DNA from: Arachnopeziza araneosa
Taxonomy: Eukaryota; Ascomycota; Leotiomycetes; Helotiales; Arachnopezizaceae
Direction of reading: 5' to 3'
DNA: 64,000 bases
Assembly: GCA_003988855.1 (NCBI GenBank)
Contig: QYAI01000145.1
Coordinates: 1 to 64,000, forward strand
The first letter of the stretch is position 1; every line of letters begins with the position of its first letter. The notes below the pieces were generated by a model. That model was not told where the DNA came from and searched no databases. It worked only from the letters and a program-made list of their open reading frames with translations. Positions 1 through 9,851 of this stretch are shown here, in pieces. Made by a program: the position numbers and the translations under genes.

Positions 1-544
1 TTGGTGTTGTATTGTTAATGTTATATTTATTGTTAGGTCGTGATGTTGTGACTAAGCGAAGCCGCCGCTTCGAGCTTGGGTAATAAATTGTATTGGACTC
101 AGACTATCAACGCACTCCCATATGCCTCTTGACTAGCCATATTCGCGTTCGTGCCATTACACTTTGCAACACTCAGAGTATAAATAAACCAAAACACTAT
201 ATCTCTTATTTAAATAAATCAAATGACTTAGAACTTGGGGAATAGGTTGAGTCTGAGTCAATTGATAGTCTGCCATCGTAGAATTAATGAAGTTCAAGAA
301 ATTAAGCTCTAAATCTAGGAATTATCTAAACGCGATTGTGCGCCCAATCTATTTTCCTGTGCACAGGCCACTCGCTTAATTTCTCCATACAAAAAAAACG
401 CGATTGGACGCCCAATCTCACAGGAATAGTGTTAGGGTACCAACAAGAACAGGTATAGCAACTACTGGTGATAACATCTTTCAGATCACAGGATTCTAGT
501 GTACTGAAAGTCTCGTAAACTTTAATGCCTAATATTTCATTAAT
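1..544. other. Intergenic, 3' of the FAD oxidoreductase gene
   Basis: No coding region is visible. The stretch is AT-rich and contains two similar palindromic boxes at 334-349 and 402-417, listed separately. It covers the downstream flank of the minus-strand gene that ends at 545. Confidence 0.6.
334..417. promoter_or_regulatory. Pair of GATTG-N6-CAATC palindromic boxes
   Basis: The first box (334-349) reads GATTGTGCGCCCAATC and the second (402-417) reads GATTGGACGCCCAATC. They are near-identical, each is an inverted repeat around a GC-rich core, and each contains a CCAAT pentamer; the second is the more perfect dyad. They lie 68 bp apart. Role unknown: a dimeric regulator site or a relic of a repeat are both possible. 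They sit beyond the 3' end of the nearest gene, which weakens a promoter reading. Confidence 0.35.
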
Positions 545-1998
545 TCAAGCCTCCAAGGTGCGCCATGGTATGTCTACATCGAGCGCCAAGGCAACCCTCA
601 TAGCAGAAACCACACAGCCTTCCAGAAGTACCATGCCATCCCAACACCAGCCTCCAACCAACCAAATCTTGTCGTCGCCATTTTTCCAGGAAGATTGTTT
701 CTCATCAAGGAGCGGACTGGTGGAGTTCTCGCCAAATATGTAATTTACCACACGCCTGCTGGATGGAGTGCGGAGGGCTCGGAGGAATTTTACGGACTTC
801 AGCACATTTTTTGCTGATGAAATATCGCTGAACGGACATGTTGTCACCATGGCTCCAGATGAATGAACGTGTATGGACTCTGTTTGCGCCAGACTAGCTG
901 AGGTGCGAAGATGTATCGTTTCCGCTGCTCTTGCACCCCTCAATGCGAATCCACTTGCCGTAGTGCCATTCACGTCGAGCTTCATACCATCACCTTGTAC
1001 AATGCTTTGGACCATTGTCGTAGGAACCTGTGCCATAGCCTTTCCGAGAGGTTTGAAGATCCTTCCAGCAATATCAGGGGCTACCGCCAAAACTACCTGG
1101 TCAAATGTGTCTTTGCAAATCAAATCATCCGATGTATTCCACACAATTTCAAGTCTATCGTTTTCGAGTACTTCAATCTTGGTGACTATCGCAGAAAATT
1201 TAACTTTCAATCCAGATCCTAGGGTTTTTTGCACTTCGTGCAAGCCAGAAACCGTATAATGCTTTCCGCCTGCCGATTGTTTCCTGTATTCGGTCAGATC
1301 CCTGGCTGGAAACTCAAGAAGCGCTTTATGTGAACAAGTCGCAACACTTGAGAGGAGAGGAAGCAGATAGAAGTTCACGAAGTGGCGAGGAAGCATAATG
1401 CGACGAATATATTCGTCTAAAGATTCGCACACGCGAGAATTTGTTGCGAGTTTCGGAGGGATCCAGAAACAGGAAAATGACCACCAGAAGTAGCAGACTG
1501 CCACGTACATGATCTCTATGAGCCAGGAGATCAAACTAATACCCTCGGGGCGAATTGGCGGAAACCGATGGTTGTTCGAGGAATAGATAAAGTAGCCATC
1601 CTTGCTTCTCTGGTTCAAAGTCTTACGGACTGTAATCTTTTCGAAGCTATAAACAAATAGCTGCGAATGGTATTGTACCCCTAGATATTTGTACATGCGG
1701 ATTAGGTTTTTGTAATATCCCTCTGCGAAGGCGCGCATGGGAACGTCAATACGATCGACCATTTCTTGAGATTCATTTTGTATGGATATAGATGCGGAAT
1801 CGAGTGAAATGGATTCACCCTAGTAGATCTCGTTAGATCAGCTAACTGATATATTTGGGACATACGTACACTTTCAAAGACAGTCACAGAGTACCGTTGA
1901 TGTCGATCGTGGTGGAGAAGGTGCCCAGCGACCAAACCTGCCATACCGGAGCCAACTATGGCCACCTTCTGCTTCTCTTTGGCCTTTTTAGACGGCAT
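545..1998 (-). CDS. FAD/NAD(P)-binding amine-oxidase-like oxidoreductase
   Basis: Two exons on the minus strand (1998-1870 and 1819-545) with a 50-bp intron give about 467 residues. The intron has donor GTACGT, a TCTAAC branch-like site and acceptor CTAG. The N-terminus has the dinucleotide-binding pattern VAIVGSGMAGLVAG (residues 12-25), followed by a strand ending in VFES. Across the splice the text continues SGESISLDSASISI, as in NAD/FAD-binding proteins related to flavin amine oxidases. A strongly hydrophobic, Trp-rich stretch (ISLISWLIEIMYVAVCYFWW) suggests membrane association. In bacteria, relatives sit beside cyclopropane-fatty-acid-synthase-type methyltransferases; here a methyltransferase is transcribed divergently from a shared 550-bp promoter. 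A role in oxidising or desaturating a lipid is inference; the substrate cannot be read from the sequence. Confidence 0.8.
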
Positions 1999-2548
1999 CT
2001 TTATGATCCTCTTCAGATATCAGTGAAAAACAATTTGCACAAGGGTAGTAGGTCTTCTAGTCTCTGCGGTAATTAATGGCGCATGCAAAATGTTGCAGCA
2101 AAATCAAATGGGAACCGCTCAGGACCTTGACTTCACGAGAAATTTTAAGTGTCCAGTGGCTAATTTTTGTGAGACAGACAGGACCCTAGTGAGATAAGGA
2201 CTGCAGGTGCTGGCTATTTCCAAGGCGCGAACCCGATCGAAGCTGGTCCGTGACCGCCAATTGTAACCATAATTTAGTAATCGGCGAGCATATTCGTATC
2301 AGGTGTGCATACGATCATGCGATTATCCATTTCCGAAAACGAATCCGAAAACGGATTTGTGTCCAGAGGGTGTCCAGAGGGCTGTACATGGTTCAGTGCT
2401 ATCTTCAATCAAGCTTACATACCAGATACATAAAATCCGCCTTCCGAGATTCTACGGTGTTTGTTGCTGGCTCTGGTTTGAGTTGCTTATCTAAGCTCAT
2501 TGCGGCCCAAATTTCCTCGATAGAGCTTCTACCGCAGATGAGAAGAGC
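1999..2548. promoter_or_regulatory. Shared divergent promoter region
   Basis: 550 bp lie between the start codons of the minus-strand FAD oxidoreductase and the plus-strand methyltransferase. The head-to-head arrangement suggests co-regulation. I see no clear TATA box or palindromic operator. The only notable texture is an imperfect local repeat, CGAAAACGAATCCGAAAACGG, near 2335-2355. Confidence 0.45.
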
Positions 2549-3647
2549 ATGGATTGGACAAATAAATATTTTTTGGGTAGTCTGACGGCTGGATTACTGA
2601 TTCTTTTGACCAAGCGAGTAGTCGAGAACTACTTGAATGAACAGGTAAACAGAAGAACCAAGAAGCCTCTATATAGATTCGACCACAGTATCCTCAACAT
2701 TCCATTGCCACCCCAATCGATGTGGATGAACATGGGGTTCTGGAAGGTGTGGCCCGATCAATTTGGGTTCAGATGCTTCATGCTAATGACAATAGGATAC
2801 GGAGGACTTTCCAACAGCCTGTCGCGCTCTTCTCGAAGAAGTTTTTAAGTTTGCGCAAATTTTTCAAGACGAAGTTTCAAGTAGCGAGAAGAACGCTGTC
2901 AACACGTTAAGCATCATTGACTTGGGTTTTGGATGTGGAGACCAATGTCTATATATGAAAAATGTCATGGATAATCAAAGACAGAGGAAAGGAGATCATA
3001 AGTGGGGAGGGCTTCTCAAAGCTTACGTGGGCATTACGCTGGAAAGTCCTCACTTCCACATTGCCCAAAAGCGACTAGGTCTCAAGCAACGAAATACCAA
3101 CAAAGCATTCGAAATCTATTGCGCTGATGCTGGAAGGCCTGCATCTTGGACATCAGAAATAAGAAATTCTATTTCTTTGGCTTGTCAGGTTGATGGCGAG
3201 AAGGAAGATCATGAGAACTGGCTCCTCGGACTTGATACACTTATTCATTTTCAGCCTTCTAGATGGCCCGTTATCAAGTATGCGAATAAGGAATTAGGTG
3301 CCTCACTCATGGCGTACGATCTCTGTATTGCTGAGAATCTTTCGGTAATACAACGCATTAGCCTCAGGTTGATGGCTTTCTTTGGTCAGAGTCCTGTTGC
3401 AAATTGGGTTACAATTGAAGAATATCGGGAACGACTTGTCGTGGCTGGCTACACACGAGATAGGATCCAGATCGATGATATTTCAGAGCACGTATTCAGC
3501 CCGTTAGCTGGATTCTTGAGGAAAAGGGAAATTGAACTGGAACAATATGGCCTGTCAATTGGACGCTTTCGGTATGCGGCGAGGATGTTTGCTTGGTGGG
3601 CAAGAACAGGTGTGGTAAGAGGCTGTATTATCATCGCTAGAAAATAG
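2549..3647 (+). CDS. Membrane-anchored class I SAM-dependent methyltransferase
   Basis: Two exons (2549-2746 and 2796-3647) with a 49-bp intron (GTGTGG ... GCTAATGAC ... ATAG) give 349 residues. A hydrophobic segment at about residues 8-24 (LGSLTAGLLILLTKRVV) looks like an N-terminal membrane anchor. The splice joins MWMNMGFWK to DTEDFPTACRALLEEV. The SAM-binding motif I follows as DLGFGCGDQ, and then AYVGITLESPHF, where the acidic residue expected to bind the SAM ribose falls. LDTLIHFQPSRW resembles the motif after the acidic site of lipid methyltransferases. The pairing with an FAD oxidoreductase recalls bacterial loci that modify unsaturated fatty acyl chains, but I cannot separate a fatty-acyl methyltransferase from another small-molecule one. 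ATG 2549 is chosen because the one at 2538 is out of frame. Confidence 0.78.
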
Positions 3648-3894
3648 ACCCGATGTCAAGCATTACCATAAGAGGAAAGATTCTGATGCCGTCTACTTGC
3701 ATGACGTACCCATAGCCATTTACGCAATGTATTTTCAAATTTCTATCGCCCACGGCGATAGCCTTTCGTGTACAATCGATTCTTAACCCCAAGGTCTTAG
3801 CTGCGCCACTGGAGAAAATGTTGAGTTATAGCAAAGGGACCAACAAAATAATCAATAAACGAGTTCGCCCTACAAAAGAAGCTACCTATACCCC

Positions 3895-4740
3895 TCAAGA
3901 CCATCGCGGCGTCGCGCCAACTATCTTGAAACAAGCAAAAATGGCAACAGCCAGTGACACAACGCTCAAATATGCATCTACATGAGTCCCGATGTGATTT
4001 GAGGGCGTGTTGGTTTTTATGGCATCGCGTGGTATCAGATTGAATGTTGTTGCAATCGCCGACCACCCTGCAATTGCCGGAACAACCAATGTATCGGCCA
4101 TTCCAAAGCAGTACTCGAATGGAAGATTTGAATTCGATGATAGGGCGAACGTCAGAGTGAGAGAGTACGCCTCTAGAAGCCGATGCCGGCGTCCAGACCC
4201 AAAGCATGGCAACGTCAAAAGAATGAACCTATAGATGGCGTGTGAAAATATCCAAGATTTGCTGACGGCAGTGAAAACGAATAAATCGTTATGAAGAACG
4301 ATTGTCTTCCATCCAGCGCGATGCCCTAGTTGAATGATCCAAATGAAGAGTGCAATGCAAGCGACCTTGCTACAAACTCCCCGAAGGGTGCCGTCTCCGG
4401 GAGTCCCCACCATCATGCCAATGTTGCCGTACACTGCGAAATTAATGTAGGCCATAAAAGCAGGTAGAAATCTGGTCTGAAGGCTTCGATTCGCAACGAG
4501 GAACGCTAAGACAGAGCCGAGACCGAGGGGAAGTAAACATATAATTTTGGTCATTTCGCCAACAGTAGACGTTTTGTCGAATGCGACGATAGTCGCGCTG
4601 ACCCCAAGGACTACAAGCAAAAGCAGGCCTCGGCTTCGAACAGCACACCAATAGGTGAGGATGAGAATGAGACTGAGCCATACGTTGAATAAGATATCAA
4701 AGTACGAATCAAGCGCTGAATACAATTTTGAGAAGGCCAT
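3895..4740 (-). CDS. Polytopic membrane protein of unknown function
   Basis: A single uninterrupted frame encodes 281 residues with about seven or eight hydrophobic segments, for example VWLSLILILTYWCAV, LLLLVVLGVSATIVAF and ICLLPLGLGSVLAFLV. The middle has a small-residue-rich stretch (YGNIGMMVGTPGDGTLRG) and a histidine-containing cytoplasmic-looking loop (LGHRAGWKTIVLHND). I do not recognise the family. It lies next to, and convergent with, the methyltransferase gene (3' ends 248 bp apart), so the FAD oxidoreductase, methyltransferase and this protein form a compact trio. Its start is 207 bp from the divergent HET gene. A role as membrane partner or transporter for the product of the two enzymes is only contextual inference. 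Confidence 0.6.
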   Translation of the reverse strand: MAFSKLYSALDSYFDILFNVWLSLILILTYWCAVRSRGLLLLVVLGVSATIVAFDKTSTVGEMTKIICLLPLGLGSVLAFLVANRSLQTRFLPAFMAYINFAVYGNIGMMVGTPGDGTLRGVCSKVACIALFIWIIQLGHRAGWKTIVLHNDLFVFTAVSKSWIFSHAIYRFILLTLPCFGSGRRHRLLEAYSLTLTFALSSNSNLPFEYCFGMADTLVVPAIAGWSAIATTFNLIPRDAIKTNTPSNHIGTHVDAYLSVVSLAVAIFACFKIVGATPRWS

Positions 4741-4947
4741 GAAAGGGTTGCGAATGTAGAAGTAGATTGAGTGTACAGTACAGGTACGATTACGACCTCA
4801 GGCAGAAGTCAACTCGGCAAACCTTGCCCAATCCAGTTTGATCTTGGCTGTGCACGTGGTCTAACCCAACGCTGACATCCCCATTCTCGTGTTCATATCG
4901 TTGGCGGCCTTATCAATACTGAAAATCTAACACACGGCAGCACCACA

Positions 4948-7275
4948 ATGAATTCTTTGACTCCTGATCATCCCGCTGGAGACCATTTGGAAGCACCGAT
5001 GCTAAATGCGGAACAACGTTTATGTAAGCGGTGTAGTGAATTTGAGAAACATATGCTTGGTCCGCATTTAGCAAATACGTTGGATATCAGCTTTTATTTC
5101 AATCATTATATTTATTTCAATCAAATATGCACTGCAGCGCTTCTGGGATGTCATTTATGTAAGATTTTAGAGCAAGGGATCATGCACGCCCGAGTTAAAA
5201 GACTTATTGGACCCCCTGGTTCAGTCCTTCCCATACATTCAATCGAACAGGCACGAACATACCTGCTACAACAAGACAGCGTGATTGCCGCCTTGTACGA
5301 CAACGGTAAATGGAAGACAGAACAGAGATACAAAATAAATTTATATCGCGACCGTTGTGTAGATCCTTCTTCGAATGAACTTTCTACCTCGTGGGCCGGC
5401 TTTTCATCATTTCGAATACTGAGGTATAGTGGAACTAGCGCTAGTGCTTTGGAGGTTGAATATGCAAAATTCATGCTCTGTGTTTCGAAAGGTGGGCCCC
5501 CTTTGCGTATCCAGCCACACACCGCTTACCGTAGTTTGCTAGATGATTGTGCCTTTTCACAAGGTCATTTCTGCGGAAGGGAGGTCCTTCCTTCTTTTGA
5601 TGTATCCTTAGCCAAAGAATGGTTATCGGCTTGTTTATCCTCTCACAAGTGTCAAACACTAGTCGAAACCTCCAACTTTGCTATTCCTCGTCGGTTGATC
5701 GAGGTGCTTCGAAGTGGAGAGAGCGTACGAGCAAGATTAATCTCTCCCCCTGATGATCGCTATCTAGAATATATTGCTTTAAGCTACCGTTGGTCCGAAG
5801 GAACAAACCACGTCACGTCGGAACGGACTTTGCCAATCTACAAAGAATCGATACCACTGGAAATGCTTCCAGCAGCAATCCGTGACGCTATCTTACTTAC
5901 AGCGAAATTGGATCTACATTACCTGTGGGTGGACTCTCTCTGTATTGCCCAAGACAGTAAGAGAGAATGGGAAGAGGAGTGTACTAAAATGGCCAGTATA
6001 TACGCAAACGCAACTTTAACGTTGGCTCATGCTGGAAATGACCCAAGTAACGGCTTTTTACGAAGTGGGCCATGTTATCCATACCCTGATTCGTGTTTTT
6101 TGAAATATTTCGATTCTCAAGGCTTACCAATCGGCAAGTTAAAAGTGCGATATATTCATGCAGACGGCTATGTCGGTTCTAACACTCATACTGAGCCATG
6201 GCGGGGCTCAATTCTGGATACTAGGGGGTGGACACTACAGGAACGTCTTCTTTCAACCCGGATTCTCACTTTTGACGACGATAAGATGTGGTGGGAATGC
6301 TATTCAGGTCGAATGATCGAATCTCTTCATGTGCGTCCAATAGGCGACATGGATCCTAGGGCTCTTGTTAAACGTCCGTTGTTTGGCCAGAAACCCGAAT
6401 TGATATATCGTTGGTGGTATAATGCATTGATTAGTTTCAGTGCTAGGAAGCTTACTTTTCCAATGGATAGACTTCCTGCAATCTCAGGTATTGCTAAGGT
6501 TGTTCAGTTACTTACCGGTGATATTTATCTCGCTGGTCTCTGGCAAAATGATCTGCCTAGAGGCCTTGTTTGGAGCAGTGATTTAAACTACAACTTGACA
6601 GATGTAAAGCTTAAGGACACACAAACCTCTTACAGGGGTCCGTCGTGGTCCTGGGCTCGATCAGGTATTCACATATCGAGACCTATCAATGTCCTAACAT
6701 CTGGCGAAGAGGTGCAATCCTTCATTACATTTATATCCGCAGATGTAGATTCTGCAGATAAAGAGGTCAGAAGTCAAAATCCTTTTGGCCATGTATCACC
6801 ACCTTGTATTCTAACCATCAAGGCTCCTGCTCGCTCTACCAAACTCAGCAAATTGCTTGAGAGAGATCTTCAAAAGGACTGGCTTGAAAGGACCGTTTTT
6901 AAGGACTGGGTTGAACGATCAGTCTCAGATGACACCATTCGACGATTACCATCCGAGGATTGGGCTTTGGGATCGCACAGAGACGGAAGCTATAATCCAA
7001 GACTCCGTGCAACGCTAGATGACACATCCCTTCTTGATGATACATATGAGGATGTGGAGTGTACTGAGTTCCTCGCTATCCGCGTCTGTACTTTCAGAAA
7101 CCTTTCCAACGATTTCTCTAATCCATATGGATTGATTCTACAGCAAGTTGATAACGGTTACTATCGCCGAGTTGCCATTTTCAAGTTATCGGCACACACA
7201 CGAATCCGAGATGATATTACAGAGATGGATCACTTTTTTACTGATGCTAATACCAAGACTATCGCAATTATATAA
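4948..7275 (+). CDS. Heterokaryon incompatibility (HET) domain protein
   Basis: One exon, 775 residues. Residues about 275-370 carry the HET domain: YIALSYRWSEG, then LPAAIRDAILLTAKL, LHYLWVDSLCIAQD and MASIYANATLTLAHAG. Downstream RGWTLQERLLSTRILTF is the usual second conserved block. The N-terminus has cysteine pairs (LCKRCSEF and LLGCHLCKIL), a common prelude in this family. HET proteins act in non-self recognition and programmed cell death after hyphal fusion. No STAND or lipase partner domain is fused, and no NLR gene stands next to it, so a specific allorecognition partner cannot be named. The start is taken at the first ATG of the open frame; reading continues without introns to the TAA at 7273-7275. 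Confidence 0.93.
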   Translation: MNSLTPDHPAGDHLEAPMLNAEQRLCKRCSEFEKHMLGPHLANTLDISFYFNHYIYFNQICTAALLGCHLCKILEQGIMHARVKRLIGPPGSVLPIHSIEQARTYLLQQDSVIAALYDNGKWKTEQRYKINLYRDRCVDPSSNELSTSWAGFSSFRILRYSGTSASALEVEYAKFMLCVSKGGPPLRIQPHTAYRSLLDDCAFSQGHFCGREVLPSFDVSLAKEWLSACLSSHKCQTLVETSNFAIPRRLIEVLRSGESVRARLISPPDDRYLEYIALSYRWSEGTNHVTSERTLPIYKESIPLEMLPAAIRDAILLTAKLDLHYLWVDSLCIAQDSKREWEEECTKMASIYANATLTLAHAGNDPSNGFLRSGPCYPYPDSCFLKYFDSQGLPIGKLKVRYIHADGYVGSNTHTEPWRGSILDTRGWTLQERLLSTRILTFDDDKMWWECYSGRMIESLHVRPIGDMDPRALVKRPLFGQKPELIYRWWYNALISFSARKLTFPMDRLPAISGIAKVVQLLTGDIYLAGLWQNDLPRGLVWSSDLNYNLTDVKLKDTQTSYRGPSWSWARSGIHISRPINVLTSGEEVQSFITFISADVDSADKEVRSQNPFGHVSPPCILTIKAPARSTKLSKLLERDLQKDWLERTVFKDWVERSVSDDTIRRLPSEDWALGSHRDGSYNPRLRATLDDTSLLDDTYEDVECTEFLAIRVCTFRNLSNDFSNPYGLILQQVDNGYYRRVAIFKLSAHTRIRDDITEMDHFFTDANTKTIAII

Positions 7276-8764
7276 GTTGTCTATCATTAGTTTCCAATTC
7301 TCTCGTTTTATATCTTTCTAGTTAGGGTGAGATATTCAATTATAACTGCTTTGACCTTAGCAACATTCGGTATGTTCTTAGGATATTGTCATTACCTGTT
7401 GCAGCTCGTCCTGAGCCAGTAATCAAAGTCCTCCTGACCTCTTTTGTAAACTTTCAAGAACACCGCTTCACCTTCAATCCCATTATTCACCTCCTTGAAA
7501 GTAATAGTGATTGCTCCAACGAATTGTTTCTAGGAGTTACCGCGAGGCAGGCAGAATTGTGATCTCTGCCGAGGTTTCAGACATCAGGATAAGCGTTTTG
7601 ATAACTTCGTAGTTCCTGACTTGTTGTGACCTGCCTCAGGCAGCCACGCTAGCTAGCAGTATTTAGGAGCCACGAGCTCATCCCCTCCTTCTCTCTCCAG
7701 AGTCAAACACACTAATGTAGCACAATATAGAATTCTCGTCCAGAGACTGCTTGAGTGATATTATATAACTCGACTGTTAATTTAATTAGTATCTTAATGA
7801 AAGAGGAAATTCCAAGCAGTATATATTTGATTTCAGCAAGGAATTTAATAGGGACGCTTTCCCGGACTCAGATCTTGATCACAGACGCTCTAGGTAAATA
7901 TTCCTTTGATAGATATGATGACACTCTTAGGGTATCACCTTTGCTAAGATGCTCAGAACTCCTACTACTATAAATTAGTCCGCCAAGTGGGCGTAAGTGT
8001 AGAATCGACGGTCTGACTAAAGAGTATGTCGCTGCGTTTCTCTTTTAGATGTACATAATCTTTACCACTGCTCTTCTAATCTAGCTTAATCTGACTCCTC
8101 CTTCTGCTGCAGCTTGGCCAGAAAGCGGCATATTTCTTGATGAGAGAATCGTTTCGAGTGTCAAAAATCCCCCTTACAGCAACTTTGACAGGAAGTCGTG
8201 CTGTTCGGGTTGGAAGGTTTGCTGTTTGAAAGGTACAGGAGAGTGAGTCCCGCGCCTCTCACTATTCCCCAAAAAAAAAATTCGAATTGAACAGGAGATA
8301 GAAATAATAAGTGGCCCAAAAAATAAGCTATCATTTTGAAGGAAATAGAGTTCCTTCCACAAAATTGCTTTAGATAAACAGAAGATAAACACCAAGAACA
8401 TTTGCTGGCTGCGGCTGCGCTCATGCGACTAGTCGCTTTAGTTACAAACCACGAGAATCATCGTGATTAAGGGTGGGTATGAATTGCTATTTTTTTGCCA
8501 TCTTATTTAGATTTATATCAATCTGTCAAGAAACACTTCACCTTTGATCAAGCTGTGGCGAAGGGAGTCCCAGAGAAACAGCACTACATATATTGTTAGC
8601 TATAAGCGCATCGAGACAACATCACAAGTCAAGAGTCCTACAGAATCGTGAATCGTGCCATGAATTTACACGAGGGAAATGTTTCTTGATTTATAAGCGC
8701 TAAACTCGTCGATCCGACCGAGTTGCAAAAACCAACAAGCCACAAAGCAGGCATGCCAGCACCA
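7276..8764. other. 1.5-kb intergenic stretch
   Basis: AT-rich sequence between the HET gene and the convergent minus-strand gene ending at 8765. Several open frames of 60-90 codons occur on both strands but none has convincing protein character, splice context or a recognisable domain. No tRNA-like fold or tandem repeat was noticed. Confidence 0.5.
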
Positions 8765-9851
8765 CTACTTTGAGCACCAAAAAGTCCACTTGTTCTTGAC
8801 AACCCACTTCGCAATAACAGGGAAGTTTCGAATATTAGGCTCACTGTCTTCCAGATCAAGTGCTAAAGCATTCCAAACCGCCGTTACCTGAAGATGGTCA
8901 GAAAATAAACTACGTGGAATTTACACACTCACATTCTTCGCGTGTTTGTCAAACTCGGCAATAGGATTGGTGATATCGTGGTCAACTTGATAGAGGTATG
9001 TTGCATCGAGGAGCTTCAGAAAACGGGTCTTCAATGATTCCAGGATGCTGGTTCTGGTTTGTTCACCGAGCTTTCCGGCTTCTCCTGTGGAAATAACCCA
9101 CTCGACATTTAAAATGTTTCCAATACTAACTTCAAGCCACCAGATGAAAACCCAAGGCTCGTCATTCATGCACTGTACCCAATATGCGCGGCGGAGCTCA
9201 GAGAAGCTGAAATCCCAAGCGGGCGAGATTCCATCCGGCATGGGCTGGATCCAATCTGGCTTTGTAAGCCAGTATCTAGAAAGAAGTCAGTATCGATTGA
9301 TGAGGACATATTGACTACCTACAGAACGATTGGCTTCATGCTCCAGTTGATCATCGCGATCCGCATTGAGTCGCTCTTAGCACTAACTTTCTTCTTGTGC
9401 GCCTCGACAGCTCCTTTGAACATTGTCTGCAACAAATCTTCGGCCTTAGTCGAGTCGAGCCTACCGAGAAGAAATATATGTAAACCGATGACGTTCAAGA
9501 ACTGGGTGAAAGGTAGGACCGCAGTTCCGCTACCTTGATCTTTGGAAGTATTCAGGGAGCTCTCAGCGCCATCAAGTAGAGCTCCATACAGCGCGTATCT
9601 CTTTTGGGTAGCGGTATTTTGAAGTCCTCGAGGCATACAAGCTTGATGAGAATGAAGGAGACCCTGACCATTCGCGTTCTTAATAAGATTACGTTTATGA
9701 GGGGACAACTGGATGTAGCTATTGATATGAGCTATCATGAGTCTTCGTTCTTCAAGGGTATCTATTGATCAATTAGCAACTGTAGCTTGAAGAAGACGTC
9801 GATGATCTTACTGGCTGCCAATGGCGTATCACTTTCGGAGACGAAAGGCAT
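8765..9851 (-). CDS. Conserved-looking hypothetical protein, four exons
   Basis: I reconstruct exons 9851-9812, 9761-9323, 9275-8933 and 8887-8765 (introns of 50, 47 and 45 bp, all GT-AG), giving 314 residues. The protein begins MPFVSESDTPLAANTLEERR and ends WTFWCSK. Four exons keeping one continuous frame is good evidence that it is real. It has no signal peptide and no clear membrane helix. The composition is that of a soluble helical protein, with Trp-rich stretches in the second half (WVQCMNDEPWVFIWWLEV). I do not recognise a family or catalytic motif. A 14-bp minisatellite lies roughly 190-310 bp upstream of its start, in the likely promoter. Confidence 0.65.

Noticed and set aside
331..420. 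The two similar palindromes considered as a CRISPR-like or transposon-end pair
   Set aside because: Only two copies, no regular spacers, no terminal inverted repeat pair enclosing a gene, and a eukaryotic setting.
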